Of a stretch of 64,000 nt of DNA, positions 53,802 through 63,038 are shown piece after piece. Origin of the DNA: Vibrio sp. HB236076 (GTDB lineage: Bacteria; Pseudomonadota; Gammaproteobacteria; Enterobacterales; Vibrionaceae); assembly GCF_040957575.1 (NCBI RefSeq), contig NZ_CP162601.1, positions 2,046,001 to 2,110,000 of the forward strand, in the 5' to 3' direction. Both the position numbers and the translations under genes were made by a program. Numbering within the stretch: the stretch's first letter is position 1; the number at the start of each line of letters is the position of its first letter. The notes below the pieces were generated by a model, which was given only the letters and a program-made list of their open reading frames with translations, ran no database searches and was not told the DNA's origin.

Positions 53802-54977
53802 TTATTTCGCTAACCTATTTGCTAAGGTGGACTTGTCGGCTTGACCGCCTAGAGAAAATGCCGTTTGTTCTAACTCTAATGACACTTCATTTGGGGTAAT
53901 TGGCATCCCTGGACCAACGCGAGCCGGACCATTTGCGGCGACGAATTCTCCCGCTTCGAGACCAGATAAGATCGCTCGATACTGACCGTATTGCTCACCG
54001 AGTTTAACGAGGCGATATTGCAGTGTATTTTGCTCATCAAGCGTCAACACAAATCGGTTTTTCAAATCCGTTCCAATCGCTCTTTCTGGGATCACTGGCA
54101 GGTTTTTTACCTCTTGGGCGGCAATCGAAACTCGGGCGAATGCGCCGGGTAATAAATGATACGCCTGAGCATCAAAAACGCCTCTCACACGCAGAGTTCC
54201 TGTGGTGGTGTCTATCTGATTATCAATAAAATCAATGACACCGGGTACTGACTGGTCGCGCTCAAGCGGGTCGAGTGACACGGGCAAACGGTCTTGTGCA
54301 CTCACCTGAGAAAAGTCTCGATTCCACGTGCGCTCATCAATATCAAAATACGCATAGGCTTTTTGATCAGACACAATGGTGGTTAACGTGGTTTGACCGG
54401 CAAAAACATAATTACCTATCGTCACCAAAGCCCGAGAGATCACACCTGAAATAGGCGCACTGACCTGACTAAACTCTAAGTTGAGTTTAGCTGACTCTAA
54501 CTGAGCTAAAATCGCGTTAACGCCGGCTTGAGCTTGGCGCAGAGTCGATGCCCGTTGGTCGGCTTGCTCGTGAGACATTGCATGGTTTGAAAGTAGGCGT
54601 TTGGCTCGTGATGCTTCACGACGCGCCTGCTCAAGGCCTGCTTGTGCACTAATAAGCTCAGCCTCTAAACGTTTAACTTCTGCTTTAAAAGGGCGAGCGT
54701 CCATACTAAAGAGCACCTGCCCTTTGGTGACTTTCTCGCCTTCGGTGAATAGCACTTTATCTATTTGTCCTGATACGCGGGCTTTTAAAATCACTTGCTC
54801 AGGGGCTTCAAGCCTTGTGGTATACGTATGCCAGGCTTGAACTGGCACTGATTGCGCTTTAACAACATCAATAGACAATGGCTTAGGTGCAGGGCTTTGT
54901 TCTGCCTGTGGCTGACCACATGCCGTCAGTCCCACCACTATCGACAGGGCAACAACCCTCTGGGCTAGGTTTCTCAT
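53802..54977 (-). CDS. RND efflux periplasmic adaptor lipoprotein
   Basis: This 391-residue adaptor has a lipoprotein signal peptide with lipobox LTAC (IVVGLTAC-GQPQ). Lipoyl-type halves (RVSGQIDKVLFTEGEKVTKGQVLFSMD and VSAPISGVISRALVTIGNYV, shown in part) surround a long helical hairpin at about 95-155. It bridges the pump at 50668-53796 to an outer-membrane channel. I start at ATG 54977, which has a GGGAG Shine-Dalgarno; the longer frame adds ten residues. No regulator is encoded beside it. Confidence 0.92.
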   Translation of the reverse strand: MRNLAQRVVALSIVVGLTACGQPQAEQSPAPKPLSIDVVKAQSVPVQAWHTYTTRLEAPEQVILKARVSGQIDKVLFTEGEKVTKGQVLFSMDARPFKAEVKRLEAELISAQAGLEQARREASRAKRLLSNHAMSHEQADQRASTLRQAQAGVNAILAQLESAKLNLEFSQVSAPISGVISRALVTIGNYVFAGQTTLTTIVSDQKAYAYFDIDERTWNRDFSQVSAQDRLPVSLDPLERDQSVPGVIDFIDNQIDTTTGTLRVRGVFDAQAYHLLPGAFARVSIAAQEVKNLPVIPERAIGTDLKNRFVLTLDEQNTLQYRLVKLGEQYGQYRAILSGLEAGEFVAANGPARVGPGMPITPNEVSLELEQTAFSLGGQADKSTLANRLAK

Positions 54978-55221
54978 GATTTTCTCCCACGTAAAATAGG
55001 AGGGCATACTACGTATTTATGGCATCAATACCTAGAGGGATTTTTTAAAAATATTGATGCCAAATTTGCACCAATAAACCGTATAAAAAGTCGCAAGAAC
55101 GTGCTTATTGACTAAAGCGAAGCAAAAAGAAGAGAGCTTGTAGAATGTTAGCAAGCCCAAAGGCAAGATACCGGCCCGAGTAACTCGCTAACTGAATGTT
55201 TATCATCACGAAACGAGATAG

Positions 55222-56103
55222 CTAAATTCTGGCGACGTCGACAGAGACATTAAGCGCATGAGTGTCCCCGCCATCAAATACAACGCCTTGTAAGGGAGTT
55301 ATATCGGTGTAATCTCTGCCCCAGCCAGTAACAATATGCTGCTCACCGGCAATTTGGTCATTAGTGGGATCAAACTCAACCCAACCTAACTCTGGAAGAT
55401 ACACAGCAAACCAAGCATGAGAAGCATCTGAGCCGACCAGTTTTTCTTGGCCAGGAGGAGGAAGGGTTTCTATATAGCCACTGACATAGCGCGCTGCTAA
55501 CCCCATCGAGCGCAAGCAGGCAATGGCAAATTGAGCAAAGTCTTGGCACACTCCTCGCTTTTCAACCAAGGTCGTCTCTGGAGGCGTCGTGACATCGGTT
55601 GCAGCCGGATCAAACGTAAACTCGGTAAAAATCTTATGATTTAATGCATTAACCGATTGCAGAACGGGCATATCCTCTTGAAAGACACTCTCTGCATACG
55701 CTTTGATCTCTGGCGTAGCTCGAATGTAAGCCGAATCTAAGCAGTACTGCTTCACCAGCCGAATCTCTTCTGACATCGGGGTATCGAGCAAGGTTTTGAG
55801 TTGTTTATAGGTCAATGGGTGGTTCGCCACCCACTCAGACCAAAGGTTAGGCATCACTTCTAAGTAACTCACCACATCGATGGTCAATTTTTTATGCGGC
55901 TCTTGAATTGAGAAAAACACCGTTTCATTACCAAAATAATCACTGCGCTCCGTTTGGTAAACCGGCCGTGGTGAGACTTCGATATGTCGCGAAAAACAAT
56001 TCTGAGTGCCGGTATTTCTTGGCACCAGATGCGCCAAGTTGTAGCACAAGGTCACCGCACTGCTGTATTGATAACACGTGGTGTGCCGAACTCGATATTT
56101 CAT
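55222..56103 (-). CDS. Transglutaminase-like protein
   Basis: This is a 293-residue cytoplasmic protein without signal peptide. An N-terminal beta domain (KYRVRHTTCYQYSSAV ... HLVPRN) is followed by a transglutaminase core with an intact triad: Cys186 (KRGVCQDFAQFA), His229 (DASHAWFAVY) and Asp245 (VEFDPTND). The start overlaps the stop of the ATP-grasp/alpha-E fusion gene by four bases (ATGA). It is the last gene of a cluster with ATP-grasp, alpha-E and DUF2126 proteins. In such clusters the transglutaminase is thought to act on peptide or amide bonds formed by the ATP-grasp enzyme. The substrate is unknown. Confidence 0.85.
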   Translation of the reverse strand: MKYRVRHTTCYQYSSAVTLCYNLAHLVPRNTGTQNCFSRHIEVSPRPVYQTERSDYFGNETVFFSIQEPHKKLTIDVVSYLEVMPNLWSEWVANHPLTYKQLKTLLDTPMSEEIRLVKQYCLDSAYIRATPEIKAYAESVFQEDMPVLQSVNALNHKIFTEFTFDPAATDVTTPPETTLVEKRGVCQDFAQFAIACLRSMGLAARYVSGYIETLPPPGQEKLVGSDASHAWFAVYLPELGWVEFDPTNDQIAGEQHIVTGWGRDYTDITPLQGVVFDGGDTHALNVSVDVARI

Positions 56104-58640
56104 ACATCCAACTTCCATTTGGGTTTGTTTAATTGTTGTGGACCGGCAGTATGATCAAAGTACTTATCACTGATAATTGAGGTAAACTGCTCTAATTGCT
56201 CAATGAGTTGCGCCAAGAAATCAGTGAGTTTTTCTCGTACTTTTGTCGGTGCATGGGTTTTAGATAACCGTTCTAAATCACTTAACTGAATATCACTGAG
56301 TGTTTTTAAAATGAGTCTTTTTTCTGCGGTTAAGCCACCCGGAACACTGGCCTGATTATTAGGCAACAGGGTTAAAAACTCATTTAGTCGTTCAATTTGA
56401 TAAACCAAAGAACGCGGATTACTGCTGTCAACCATCAGTAGGTCGAGGGCAAATTGCACTTGGGTTTTGTTGCGATAACGACGACGAAAAGAAATCAGCG
56501 CTTCGACACTCAATAATACCGACTCTAGTACTTGTTTTTGAGCATACCTCTCTAAACTTGTGGTTAGAGTCGATTGCAATAATTTCGCCGTTTGAATCGC
56601 CCTTTCAGTGCGCAGGCCAATTTGTAAGAAAATCCAATCTTGCCCGCGCAGCATACTTTCACTGCTCAAACCCGATAAAGCCAATAATACGGTGACAATA
56701 TCGTCTAATGAATCTTCGGGCACCTCAGGTAAGCCAGACTTGTAGGTTTTGTCTAACCGTCCTAAATCGTCCCTTAATTTGTTGAGGATAATACGTGTGT
56801 CTGCCGACAAGCGCTCTTTCACTTGTTCAGCGCAAGTCAACATGGCAAGCAAATTCGATTTGATACTGCCAATCCGATTGGCATTGACGACCAAATCCGC
56901 CAATTCACCATCGGGCTCTTCCAACAAATCGCCACTTGGCTCTAAAAAACCGGGCAAGCAATTCGTTTGCTTAGAAAAAGCGGTCAAGAGCACATCTCGA
57001 CTGGTGGTTTCCAGTAGCTCGATGCCATTCATTTGCTTAAATACCACGCGCATAAAACGAGTACATAACTCCGCTCGCTCGGCATAGCGCCCCAGCCAAA
57101 AGAAGTTTTCGACAACGCGACTGGGAATGTGGCCAAGTTGCACTTCTTTAAGATTATCCTCATCGAGCATCGATTGATGAGTCTTATCTGGCTTGTCGGC
57201 ACAAATCCAAGTGTCTTTACTCCATGTGCCCGACAAACGAGTAATAAAGTAATCTTTCTCTGTCTTTGCCACTCGACTTAAGCCACCTGGCATCACCACA
57301 TAAGTGTCGTTTTTAACGACGGTAAACGTTCTCAGTAAGCTTGGCCGGCGTTCAATTTGCTGGTTTTCCCATACTGGGACAATCGAACCGGGCACATACT
57401 CTTGGGCAACAAACTGCGCTGGTGTGGCTTTTATACTGGCGATCAAGGTGTTTTTTTCTTCCGGGCTACAGTGACGCACGAAAATAGATTCTCGTTGCGC
57501 CCTTCTAAATGCAGGCTTTATTACTAACGAGTCAATATTTTGTAATACGTAATCCAAACTATTTGCCTCACCACACCAATAAGAATTGACGGTTGGCAAT
57601 AGTAAAGGTTGCTTGAGTAGATATTCACAGATCGTCGGCAAGTAAGCAATTAAAGCCGGCGCCTCGAGCACGGCACTGCCGATTGGGTTGGCCAAAATCA
57701 CCTGCCCATTACGGACTACCTCCATCAGACCTGGCACCCCGTAAGCCGAATCCGCGCTCAATTCTAACTGATCGCAATCCTTATCATCCGTGCGACGTAA
57801 CACCACATCCACTTGCGATAAACCGTCTAAGGTTTTAAGCCACAATTGACCATTTCGAACCGTGAGATCGCTGCCTTGTACCAATGAGTAACCGAGATAA
57901 TTCGCTAGGTAAGCTTGTTCAAAATAAGTGTTACTGCTGGTGCCTTGCGTGAGAATAACGATCTTAGGATCATCTGTTTTGTCCGCGGCTAATTGGTTTA
58001 AGGTATTTTTTAACGTATGGAAAAAGCTCGATAACCGCTTCACATTACTGCGGCGAAACACACTAGGAAGCACCCGTGAAATCACAGTTCTATTTTCTAA
58101 AGCGTAACCAATCCCTGAAGGCACTTGCGTTTGATCGCTTATTGCCAAAAATTGCCCATTGATATTTCGAACCAAGTCAATGGCATGTAACAAAAGCTGT
58201 TTTTCTCCCGGAACCTCGACACCGTGGCACTGGCGCAAATAATCGGGGTGACCAAACACCACTTCTGGGGGGATGATGCCTTCGCGAATTAATCGTTGTT
58301 CTCCGTAAATATCTTTTAAAACTAGATTAAACAACTCACTTCTTTGCACCAATCCCTGCTCAACATGAGCCCATTGCTGCGCATCAATAACGTTAGGAAT
58401 GACATCGAGGGACCAAACTTCTGGTGAGAGAGGATCATTTTTTAAATCATAAGTCGCGCCGTCATCGCGCAAGATCTTTTGCGCGCGAAGGTGTAATTCT
58501 TCAATACCTCGCTCTTTGATCAAGGAAAGATGGGTAAACATACCCTGCCAATGCGGCAAGATTTGCTGATGTAAGTCAAAGACTTCATCAAAAGCTCCCA
58601 TCGGAGCGTGGTAAGGGTAAATTATCGGCGACGTGGTCAT
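56100..58640 (-). CDS. Circularly permuted ATP-grasp fused to an alpha-E domain
   Basis: This is an 846-residue cytoplasmic protein. Residues ~1-490 are a circularly permuted ATP-grasp amidoligase (DUF404/DUF407 type). Visible blocks are VFGHPDYLRQCHGVEVPG, SGIGYALENRTVISRVLP, DVVLRRTDDKDCDQLEL, GVPGLMEVVRNGQVILANPIGSAVLEAPAL and LVIKPAFRRAQRESI. From about 512 (SRVVENFFWLGRYAERAELCTRFMRVV, in part) an alpha-helical alpha-E domain (DUF403) runs to the end. The same two domains are encoded as separate proteins at 62093-63037 and 63039-64000, so this is a fused paralogue. Predicted role: ATP-dependent peptide or amide bond formation. It overlaps the downstream transglutaminase gene by four bases. 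Confidence 0.87.
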   Translation of the reverse strand: MTTSPIIYPYHAPMGAFDEVFDLHQQILPHWQGMFTHLSLIKERGIEELHLRAQKILRDDGATYDLKNDPLSPEVWSLDVIPNVIDAQQWAHVEQGLVQRSELFNLVLKDIYGEQRLIREGIIPPEVVFGHPDYLRQCHGVEVPGEKQLLLHAIDLVRNINGQFLAISDQTQVPSGIGYALENRTVISRVLPSVFRRSNVKRLSSFFHTLKNTLNQLAADKTDDPKIVILTQGTSSNTYFEQAYLANYLGYSLVQGSDLTVRNGQLWLKTLDGLSQVDVVLRRTDDKDCDQLELSADSAYGVPGLMEVVRNGQVILANPIGSAVLEAPALIAYLPTICEYLLKQPLLLPTVNSYWCGEANSLDYVLQNIDSLVIKPAFRRAQRESIFVRHCSPEEKNTLIASIKATPAQFVAQEYVPGSIVPVWENQQIERRPSLLRTFTVVKNDTYVVMPGGLSRVAKTEKDYFITRLSGTWSKDTWICADKPDKTHQSMLDEDNLKEVQLGHIPSRVVENFFWLGRYAERAELCTRFMRVVFKQMNGIELLETTSRDVLLTAFSKQTNCLPGFLEPSGDLLEEPDGELADLVVNANRIGSIKSNLLAMLTCAEQVKERLSADTRIILNKLRDDLGRLDKTYKSGLPEVPEDSLDDIVTVLLALSGLSSESMLRGQDWIFLQIGLRTERAIQTAKLLQSTLTTSLERYAQKQVLESVLLSVEALISFRRRYRNKTQVQFALDLLMVDSSNPRSLVYQIERLNEFLTLLPNNQASVPGGLTAEKRLILKTLSDIQLSDLERLSKTHAPTKVREKLTDFLAQLIEQLEQFTSIISDKYFDHTAGPQQLNKPKWKLDV

Positions 58641-58742
58641 CTTGTTTACAGACTCAAAAACAGGCCGGCAATACGCCGACCTAGGTTAAGGATTAGTCCT
58701 TAGTATATACTAGGCTAAGGACTAATCAAAAAGTGCGTAAAA

Positions 58743-61700
58743 TCAAGACATTCGCACTGGTTTTTTACGTAAGTCCAAGGTGTTGGGGTATTCGTGACAA
58801 ATTTCCTCTGCCGGAGGCGCCATTGGCCTTGGCGCTTCGCCATTATCAAAAAAGCCGCGAATGGCGTTAAACTCAGGAGCGGGTTGAAACGGACCTTGAG
58901 TCAGACCGTGATCCCAGAACCGATTCACTCTTCTCGCTTCTGCCTCATGGCCATTCACTGGCAGTGTTTCATAACTGCGACCACCTGGATGTGAGACATG
59001 GTAAGTACAACCGCCAATCGACAAGCCATTCCAAGTATCAATCAGATCAAACACCAGCGGCGAGTCCATCCCAAGTGTAGGGTGTAAAGCCGACGGCGGT
59101 GCCCACGCTTTATAACGTACCGCTGCCACGTATTCGCCTTTGCGACCGGTTGAGCGCAGCGGCACACGGCGACCATTACACGCCAATACGTAACGGCTGT
59201 CGGTCAAGCCTGTGACTCTCACCTGTAAACGCTCAACAGACGAGTCGACAAAACGACTGGTGCCCGATTGCGTGACTTCTTCACCCAAAACATGCCAAGG
59301 TTCGATAGCCCAACGCAACTCCAGTTCGATGTCATCAATTTGTTGACGCCCATAATGGGGAAAGCGAAACTCTTCAAAGGGGATTAACCATTCAAGTTTG
59401 AATGGGAAACCGTGACGTTGTAGATCATCCACCACTTCTTTTATGTCTTGCCATACATAATAAGGCATCATAAATTTATCGTGTAGTGAGGTGCCCCAAC
59501 GCACGAGAGGGTGTGTGTACGGCGCTTGCCAAAAGCGGGCCACCAAACAGCGTAATAACAACACTTGTACCAAAGACATATGCGGGTGAGGCGGCATCTC
59601 AAAACCGCGAAATTCAAGTAATCCCTGACGACCACTCGCACTACCGGCCGCGTACATTTTATCAATACAAAACTCTGAGCGATGGGTATTACCTGTGACA
59701 TCGACCAGTAAATTCCTCATTAAGCGATCCACTAGCCAAGGGGTTTCTACCAAGCCCTCTGGGAAATTTTGAAAGGCAATTTCCATCTCGTAAAGCGCTT
59801 CATCACGGCCTTCATCAGGCCTTGGCGCTTGACTAGTTGGCCCGATGAACATGCCAGAGAACAAATAGGACAAGCCTGGGTGGTGCTGCCAAAAGGTGAC
59901 AAAACTGCGCAACAAATCTGGCTTGCGTAAAAATGGGCTGTCTTCGGGAGTCGGGCCGCCTAAGGTAATGTGATTCCCCCCTCCGGTGCCAGTATGACGA
60001 CCGTCAAGCATGAATTTTTCCGTGCCTAAACGGCTAAAATGGGCTTCTCGATACAACAGCTCTGTTTTTTCCACCAAATCAGCCCAATCACTCGACGGAT
60101 GGATATTCACTTCAATCACGCCGGGATCTGGCGTGATTAAGAATTTTTGTAATCGAGGGTCTTTCGGTGGTTCGTAACCTTCAATCACGACCGGAAGGCT
60201 CAAGGCTTTCGCAGTGCACTCAATGTGATAAAGCAATTCTACATAATGCTCAAGTGCCGTCATGGGGGGCAAAAATAAATGCAGTTTGCCCTCTCTTGGC
60301 TCAATGCAAATCGCGGTTGGGATCACCGCTTGTGAGTCGCCGAGCTTGCCATCTTGAGGCTGCGTGGTTTGAGGACGGGCAAAAGCCTGATTCGAGCTGT
60401 GCGTATCGGGTGAATAAGCCAGCAATGATTCACGTGGCGCGAAAGGATCGGTCTGTTGAGGGCGCTCTTTTTCACTCACCGCGGGCAGTGAGTTGAGCGG
60501 TAAACGAAATCCCATCGGACTGTCGCCAGGGATCAAAGTAATCACATCAGCGCGCTGCGGCCAATGAGAGCTCACCCAGCCCTGACTTTGGTGCTCGATC
60601 GGTAACACAAAGCCGGTTTCGACATCTAAGCCGCGAGTGAGTAATGCCGCTAAACGGCGACGCTCAAGATCGTCTTTTAATGACGCCTTGGTCGGATCGA
60701 CATCAACGGGTAATGCTCGCTCTTGCCACAAATAGTACAGGCTATCTTCATAAGCAGCTTGTAAATACTCACTTTCAAGACCGAGTGAACGGCACAATTG
60801 TCGCCCAAACGCTTTCGCATCCTCTACCGTGTGTTGATAATCTTTGTCAACATCCGCTAACAACTCGGGACGGTGCCACAAAGCTTCGCCATCGGTACGC
60901 CAAAAACACCCTAGCGCCCAACGCGGCAATTCTTCGCCTGGGTACCATTTCCCCTGACCGTAGTGCAACAACCCTTGCGCGTTAAATTGCGCTTTGAGGC
61001 GCAGCAAGAGATCTTTAGCCAAACGCAGCTTGTCATCCCCAAGTGCCTTGGTGTTCCACTGCTCAGAGTCCATATCGTCAATCGATACGAAAGTCGGCTC
61101 TCCGCCCATGGTCAAACGCACATCTTGCTGTTCTAATACCTCATCAACGGCAAAGCCCAGCGCTTTAATGTTGTCCCACTCACCATCGGGATATGGTTTG
61201 GTCACGCGCGGGTCTTCGTGAATGCGAAACACCTGGTTACTAAAGTCAAATTTGGTTTCACATTTATCGGTTGCGCCAGTGATGGGGGCTGCAGAGCTTG
61301 GCTCAGGTGTACACGCCAAGGGAATGTGGCCCTCACCGGCAAACAAACCACTGGTCGGGTCAAGCCCAATCCAACCGGCACCCGGTAGGTACACCTCACA
61401 CCAAGCGTGCAAATCGGTAAAATCTTCTTTCGGACCAGACGGGCCATCTAACGCTTCGACATCGGCGGTTAACTGCACTAAATACCCTGAGGCAAAGCGT
61501 GCAGCCAGCCCCAAACGGCGCAAGATTTGCACCAACAGCCAAGACGTATCACGGCACGAGCCCTTTTTGAGCGTTAACGTCTCTTGGCAAGTTTGCACGC
61601 CGGGCTCTAAGCGAATGCCATAGTCGATTTGGTTGGCCAATTTACTGTTTAGATCAACCAAGAAATCAACAATACGAGTTGGTGTTTTAGTATCGACATC

Positions 61701-62096
61701 GGCCAACCAAGCATCGAGCTCAGGACAGTCTTGACTGGTTTTGAGATACGGCAACAACTCATCGGCTAACGATTTGTCGTAGTGAAACGGGTACTTTTCT
61801 GCGTATTCTTCAATAAAGAAATCGAAAGGGTTTATCACCGTCATGTCGGCGATCACCTCAACTTCGAACTCCATTTTTTTGACTTTCTCCGGAAAGACGA
61901 TCCGCGCTTGATAATTGCCAAAAGGATCTTGCTGCCAATTGAGAAAATGACCTTCTGGCTTTACTTTGAGGGAATAACCGTGAATGTGAGTACGAGAATG
62001 GGGTGCGGGTCGCAAGCGAAGCACATGCGGAGCGACATTTATCTCGCGATCAAAATCGTAAGAGGTCTTGTGAACTAAGGCGACTCTAATGGTCAT
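58743..62096 (-). CDS. Transglutaminase-DUF2126 fusion protein
   Basis: This is a 1117-residue cytoplasmic protein. The N-terminal ~290 residues are a transglutaminase with Cys181 (KKGSCRDTSWLL), His230 (DLHAWCEVYLPGAGW) and Asp246 (GLDPTSG). The rest is the DUF2126 region, with the conserved LTMGGEPTFVSIDDMDSEQW near residue 332, the Gly-rich block LDGRHTGTGGGNHITLGGPT near 700, and GLSYLFSGMFIGPTSQAPRPDEGR (given in part). The second block looks like an active site, but its chemistry is not known. It starts within the stop of the alpha-E gene (ATGA) and is separated by ~100 bp from the fusion gene downstream. It is the largest member of the cluster. Confidence 0.88.
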   Translation of the reverse strand: MTIRVALVHKTSYDFDREINVAPHVLRLRPAPHSRTHIHGYSLKVKPEGHFLNWQQDPFGNYQARIVFPEKVKKMEFEVEVIADMTVINPFDFFIEEYAEKYPFHYDKSLADELLPYLKTSQDCPELDAWLADVDTKTPTRIVDFLVDLNSKLANQIDYGIRLEPGVQTCQETLTLKKGSCRDTSWLLVQILRRLGLAARFASGYLVQLTADVEALDGPSGPKEDFTDLHAWCEVYLPGAGWIGLDPTSGLFAGEGHIPLACTPEPSSAAPITGATDKCETKFDFSNQVFRIHEDPRVTKPYPDGEWDNIKALGFAVDEVLEQQDVRLTMGGEPTFVSIDDMDSEQWNTKALGDDKLRLAKDLLLRLKAQFNAQGLLHYGQGKWYPGEELPRWALGCFWRTDGEALWHRPELLADVDKDYQHTVEDAKAFGRQLCRSLGLESEYLQAAYEDSLYYLWQERALPVDVDPTKASLKDDLERRRLAALLTRGLDVETGFVLPIEHQSQGWVSSHWPQRADVITLIPGDSPMGFRLPLNSLPAVSEKERPQQTDPFAPRESLLAYSPDTHSSNQAFARPQTTQPQDGKLGDSQAVIPTAICIEPREGKLHLFLPPMTALEHYVELLYHIECTAKALSLPVVIEGYEPPKDPRLQKFLITPDPGVIEVNIHPSSDWADLVEKTELLYREAHFSRLGTEKFMLDGRHTGTGGGNHITLGGPTPEDSPFLRKPDLLRSFVTFWQHHPGLSYLFSGMFIGPTSQAPRPDEGRDEALYEMEIAFQNFPEGLVETPWLVDRLMRNLLVDVTGNTHRSEFCIDKMYAAGSASGRQGLLEFRGFEMPPHPHMSLVQVLLLRCLVARFWQAPYTHPLVRWGTSLHDKFMMPYYVWQDIKEVVDDLQRHGFPFKLEWLIPFEEFRFPHYGRQQIDDIELELRWAIEPWHVLGEEVTQSGTSRFVDSSVERLQVRVTGLTDSRYVLACNGRRVPLRSTGRKGEYVAAVRYKAWAPPSALHPTLGMDSPLVFDLIDTWNGLSIGGCTYHVSHPGGRSYETLPVNGHEAEARRVNRFWDHGLTQGPFQPAPEFNAIRGFFDNGEAPRPMAPPAEEICHEYPNTLDLRKKPVRMS

Positions 62097-63037
62097 GCTG
62101 CATCTCCGTGCTGAAAGTGAAACCAGTTATCTGCCACCATGGCATTAACCGAAATAAAGCCGAGTTGTATCTCGTTTAGATAATGGCTTAAATCGCCATT
62201 GATACAGGCTTCATTACTGGTATCGTATTGTTTGCCCATAAGACATTCGATTTTTTCTATCAAACTGCCACAGCGAGGCAATTTTTCCATCGCGGTGCGG
62301 ATCTGTTGTAAACAAAACGCTTGTGAACGAGGAAAGTGCTCATCGTAGAGTAAAAAGTCGACGGTGTTTTTGCCATCAATGGCGGTTCTCTTACTGCGTA
62401 AGTAGCCTAGATAACCACTTTGAGATTTCAGTACTTTTGGCCACAAAATGGGCTCGAGCAGGTGTTGCTCATCGTCACTGGCATTGGTTTTGATAAAAAT
62501 AGCTGAATCCAAAATACGGGTATTCATATCAGCGCGCTCTAAATAGCGACCTATTTGCATAAAGCGCCAACCGGCATCACGGCACATGGCGTTGTTGAGC
62601 AAACCAATCACTTTTTGGCATCCCTCGATAATGTTATTGAGGTATTGGAATCGATTGCCTCGTTGAATGCCCTTTTGCACGTGCTTTTTGGCGTAAAGAT
62701 CAAGCTCGTTAATCAGTTCCCACGTTTCTTCCGGCAATACATCTCGTGTCGTGCGGATGTTTTCTCTTAAACTTTTTAACGAGCACAATAACGAGCTTGG
62801 GTTCGCTTCTTCCATTAATAAAAAGCGCACGACATTGTGCTCATTTTTTTTATCAAACTTTTTGGCAAAATCCGCCACACTGCCATTAATTTCAATCAAA
62901 TTGTACCAAGACACTTTCACATCTCTTGGTAAATCCAATAACAAGTCGTCGTAGACACTGAGCAAACGGGCAATGTTTTCAATTCGCTCTAAATAACGCG
63001 CACTCCAATACAGGCGCTCGGCCACTCTTGATAACAT
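62093..63037 (-). CDS. Alpha-E domain protein
   Basis: This 314-residue all-helical protein is of the DUF403 (alpha-E) family. Signatures are MLSRVAERLYWSARYLERIENIARLL at the N-terminus (in part), DAGWRFMQIGRYLERADMNTRILDSA and SKRTAIDGKNTVDFLLYDEHFPRS. I start at ATG 63037, directly after the ATP-grasp stop and preceded by AAGGAGG; the longer frame adds eight residues. Alpha-E proteins always travel with circularly permuted ATP-grasp proteins and probably form a complex with them. It overlaps the DUF2126 gene by four bases. Confidence 0.88.
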   Translation of the reverse strand: MLSRVAERLYWSARYLERIENIARLLSVYDDLLLDLPRDVKVSWYNLIEINGSVADFAKKFDKKNEHNVVRFLLMEEANPSSLLCSLKSLRENIRTTRDVLPEETWELINELDLYAKKHVQKGIQRGNRFQYLNNIIEGCQKVIGLLNNAMCRDAGWRFMQIGRYLERADMNTRILDSAIFIKTNASDDEQHLLEPILWPKVLKSQSGYLGYLRSKRTAIDGKNTVDFLLYDEHFPRSQAFCLQQIRTAMEKLPRCGSLIEKIECLMGKQYDTSNEACINGDLSHYLNEIQLGFISVNAMVADNWFHFQHGDAA

Positions 63038-63038
63038 A

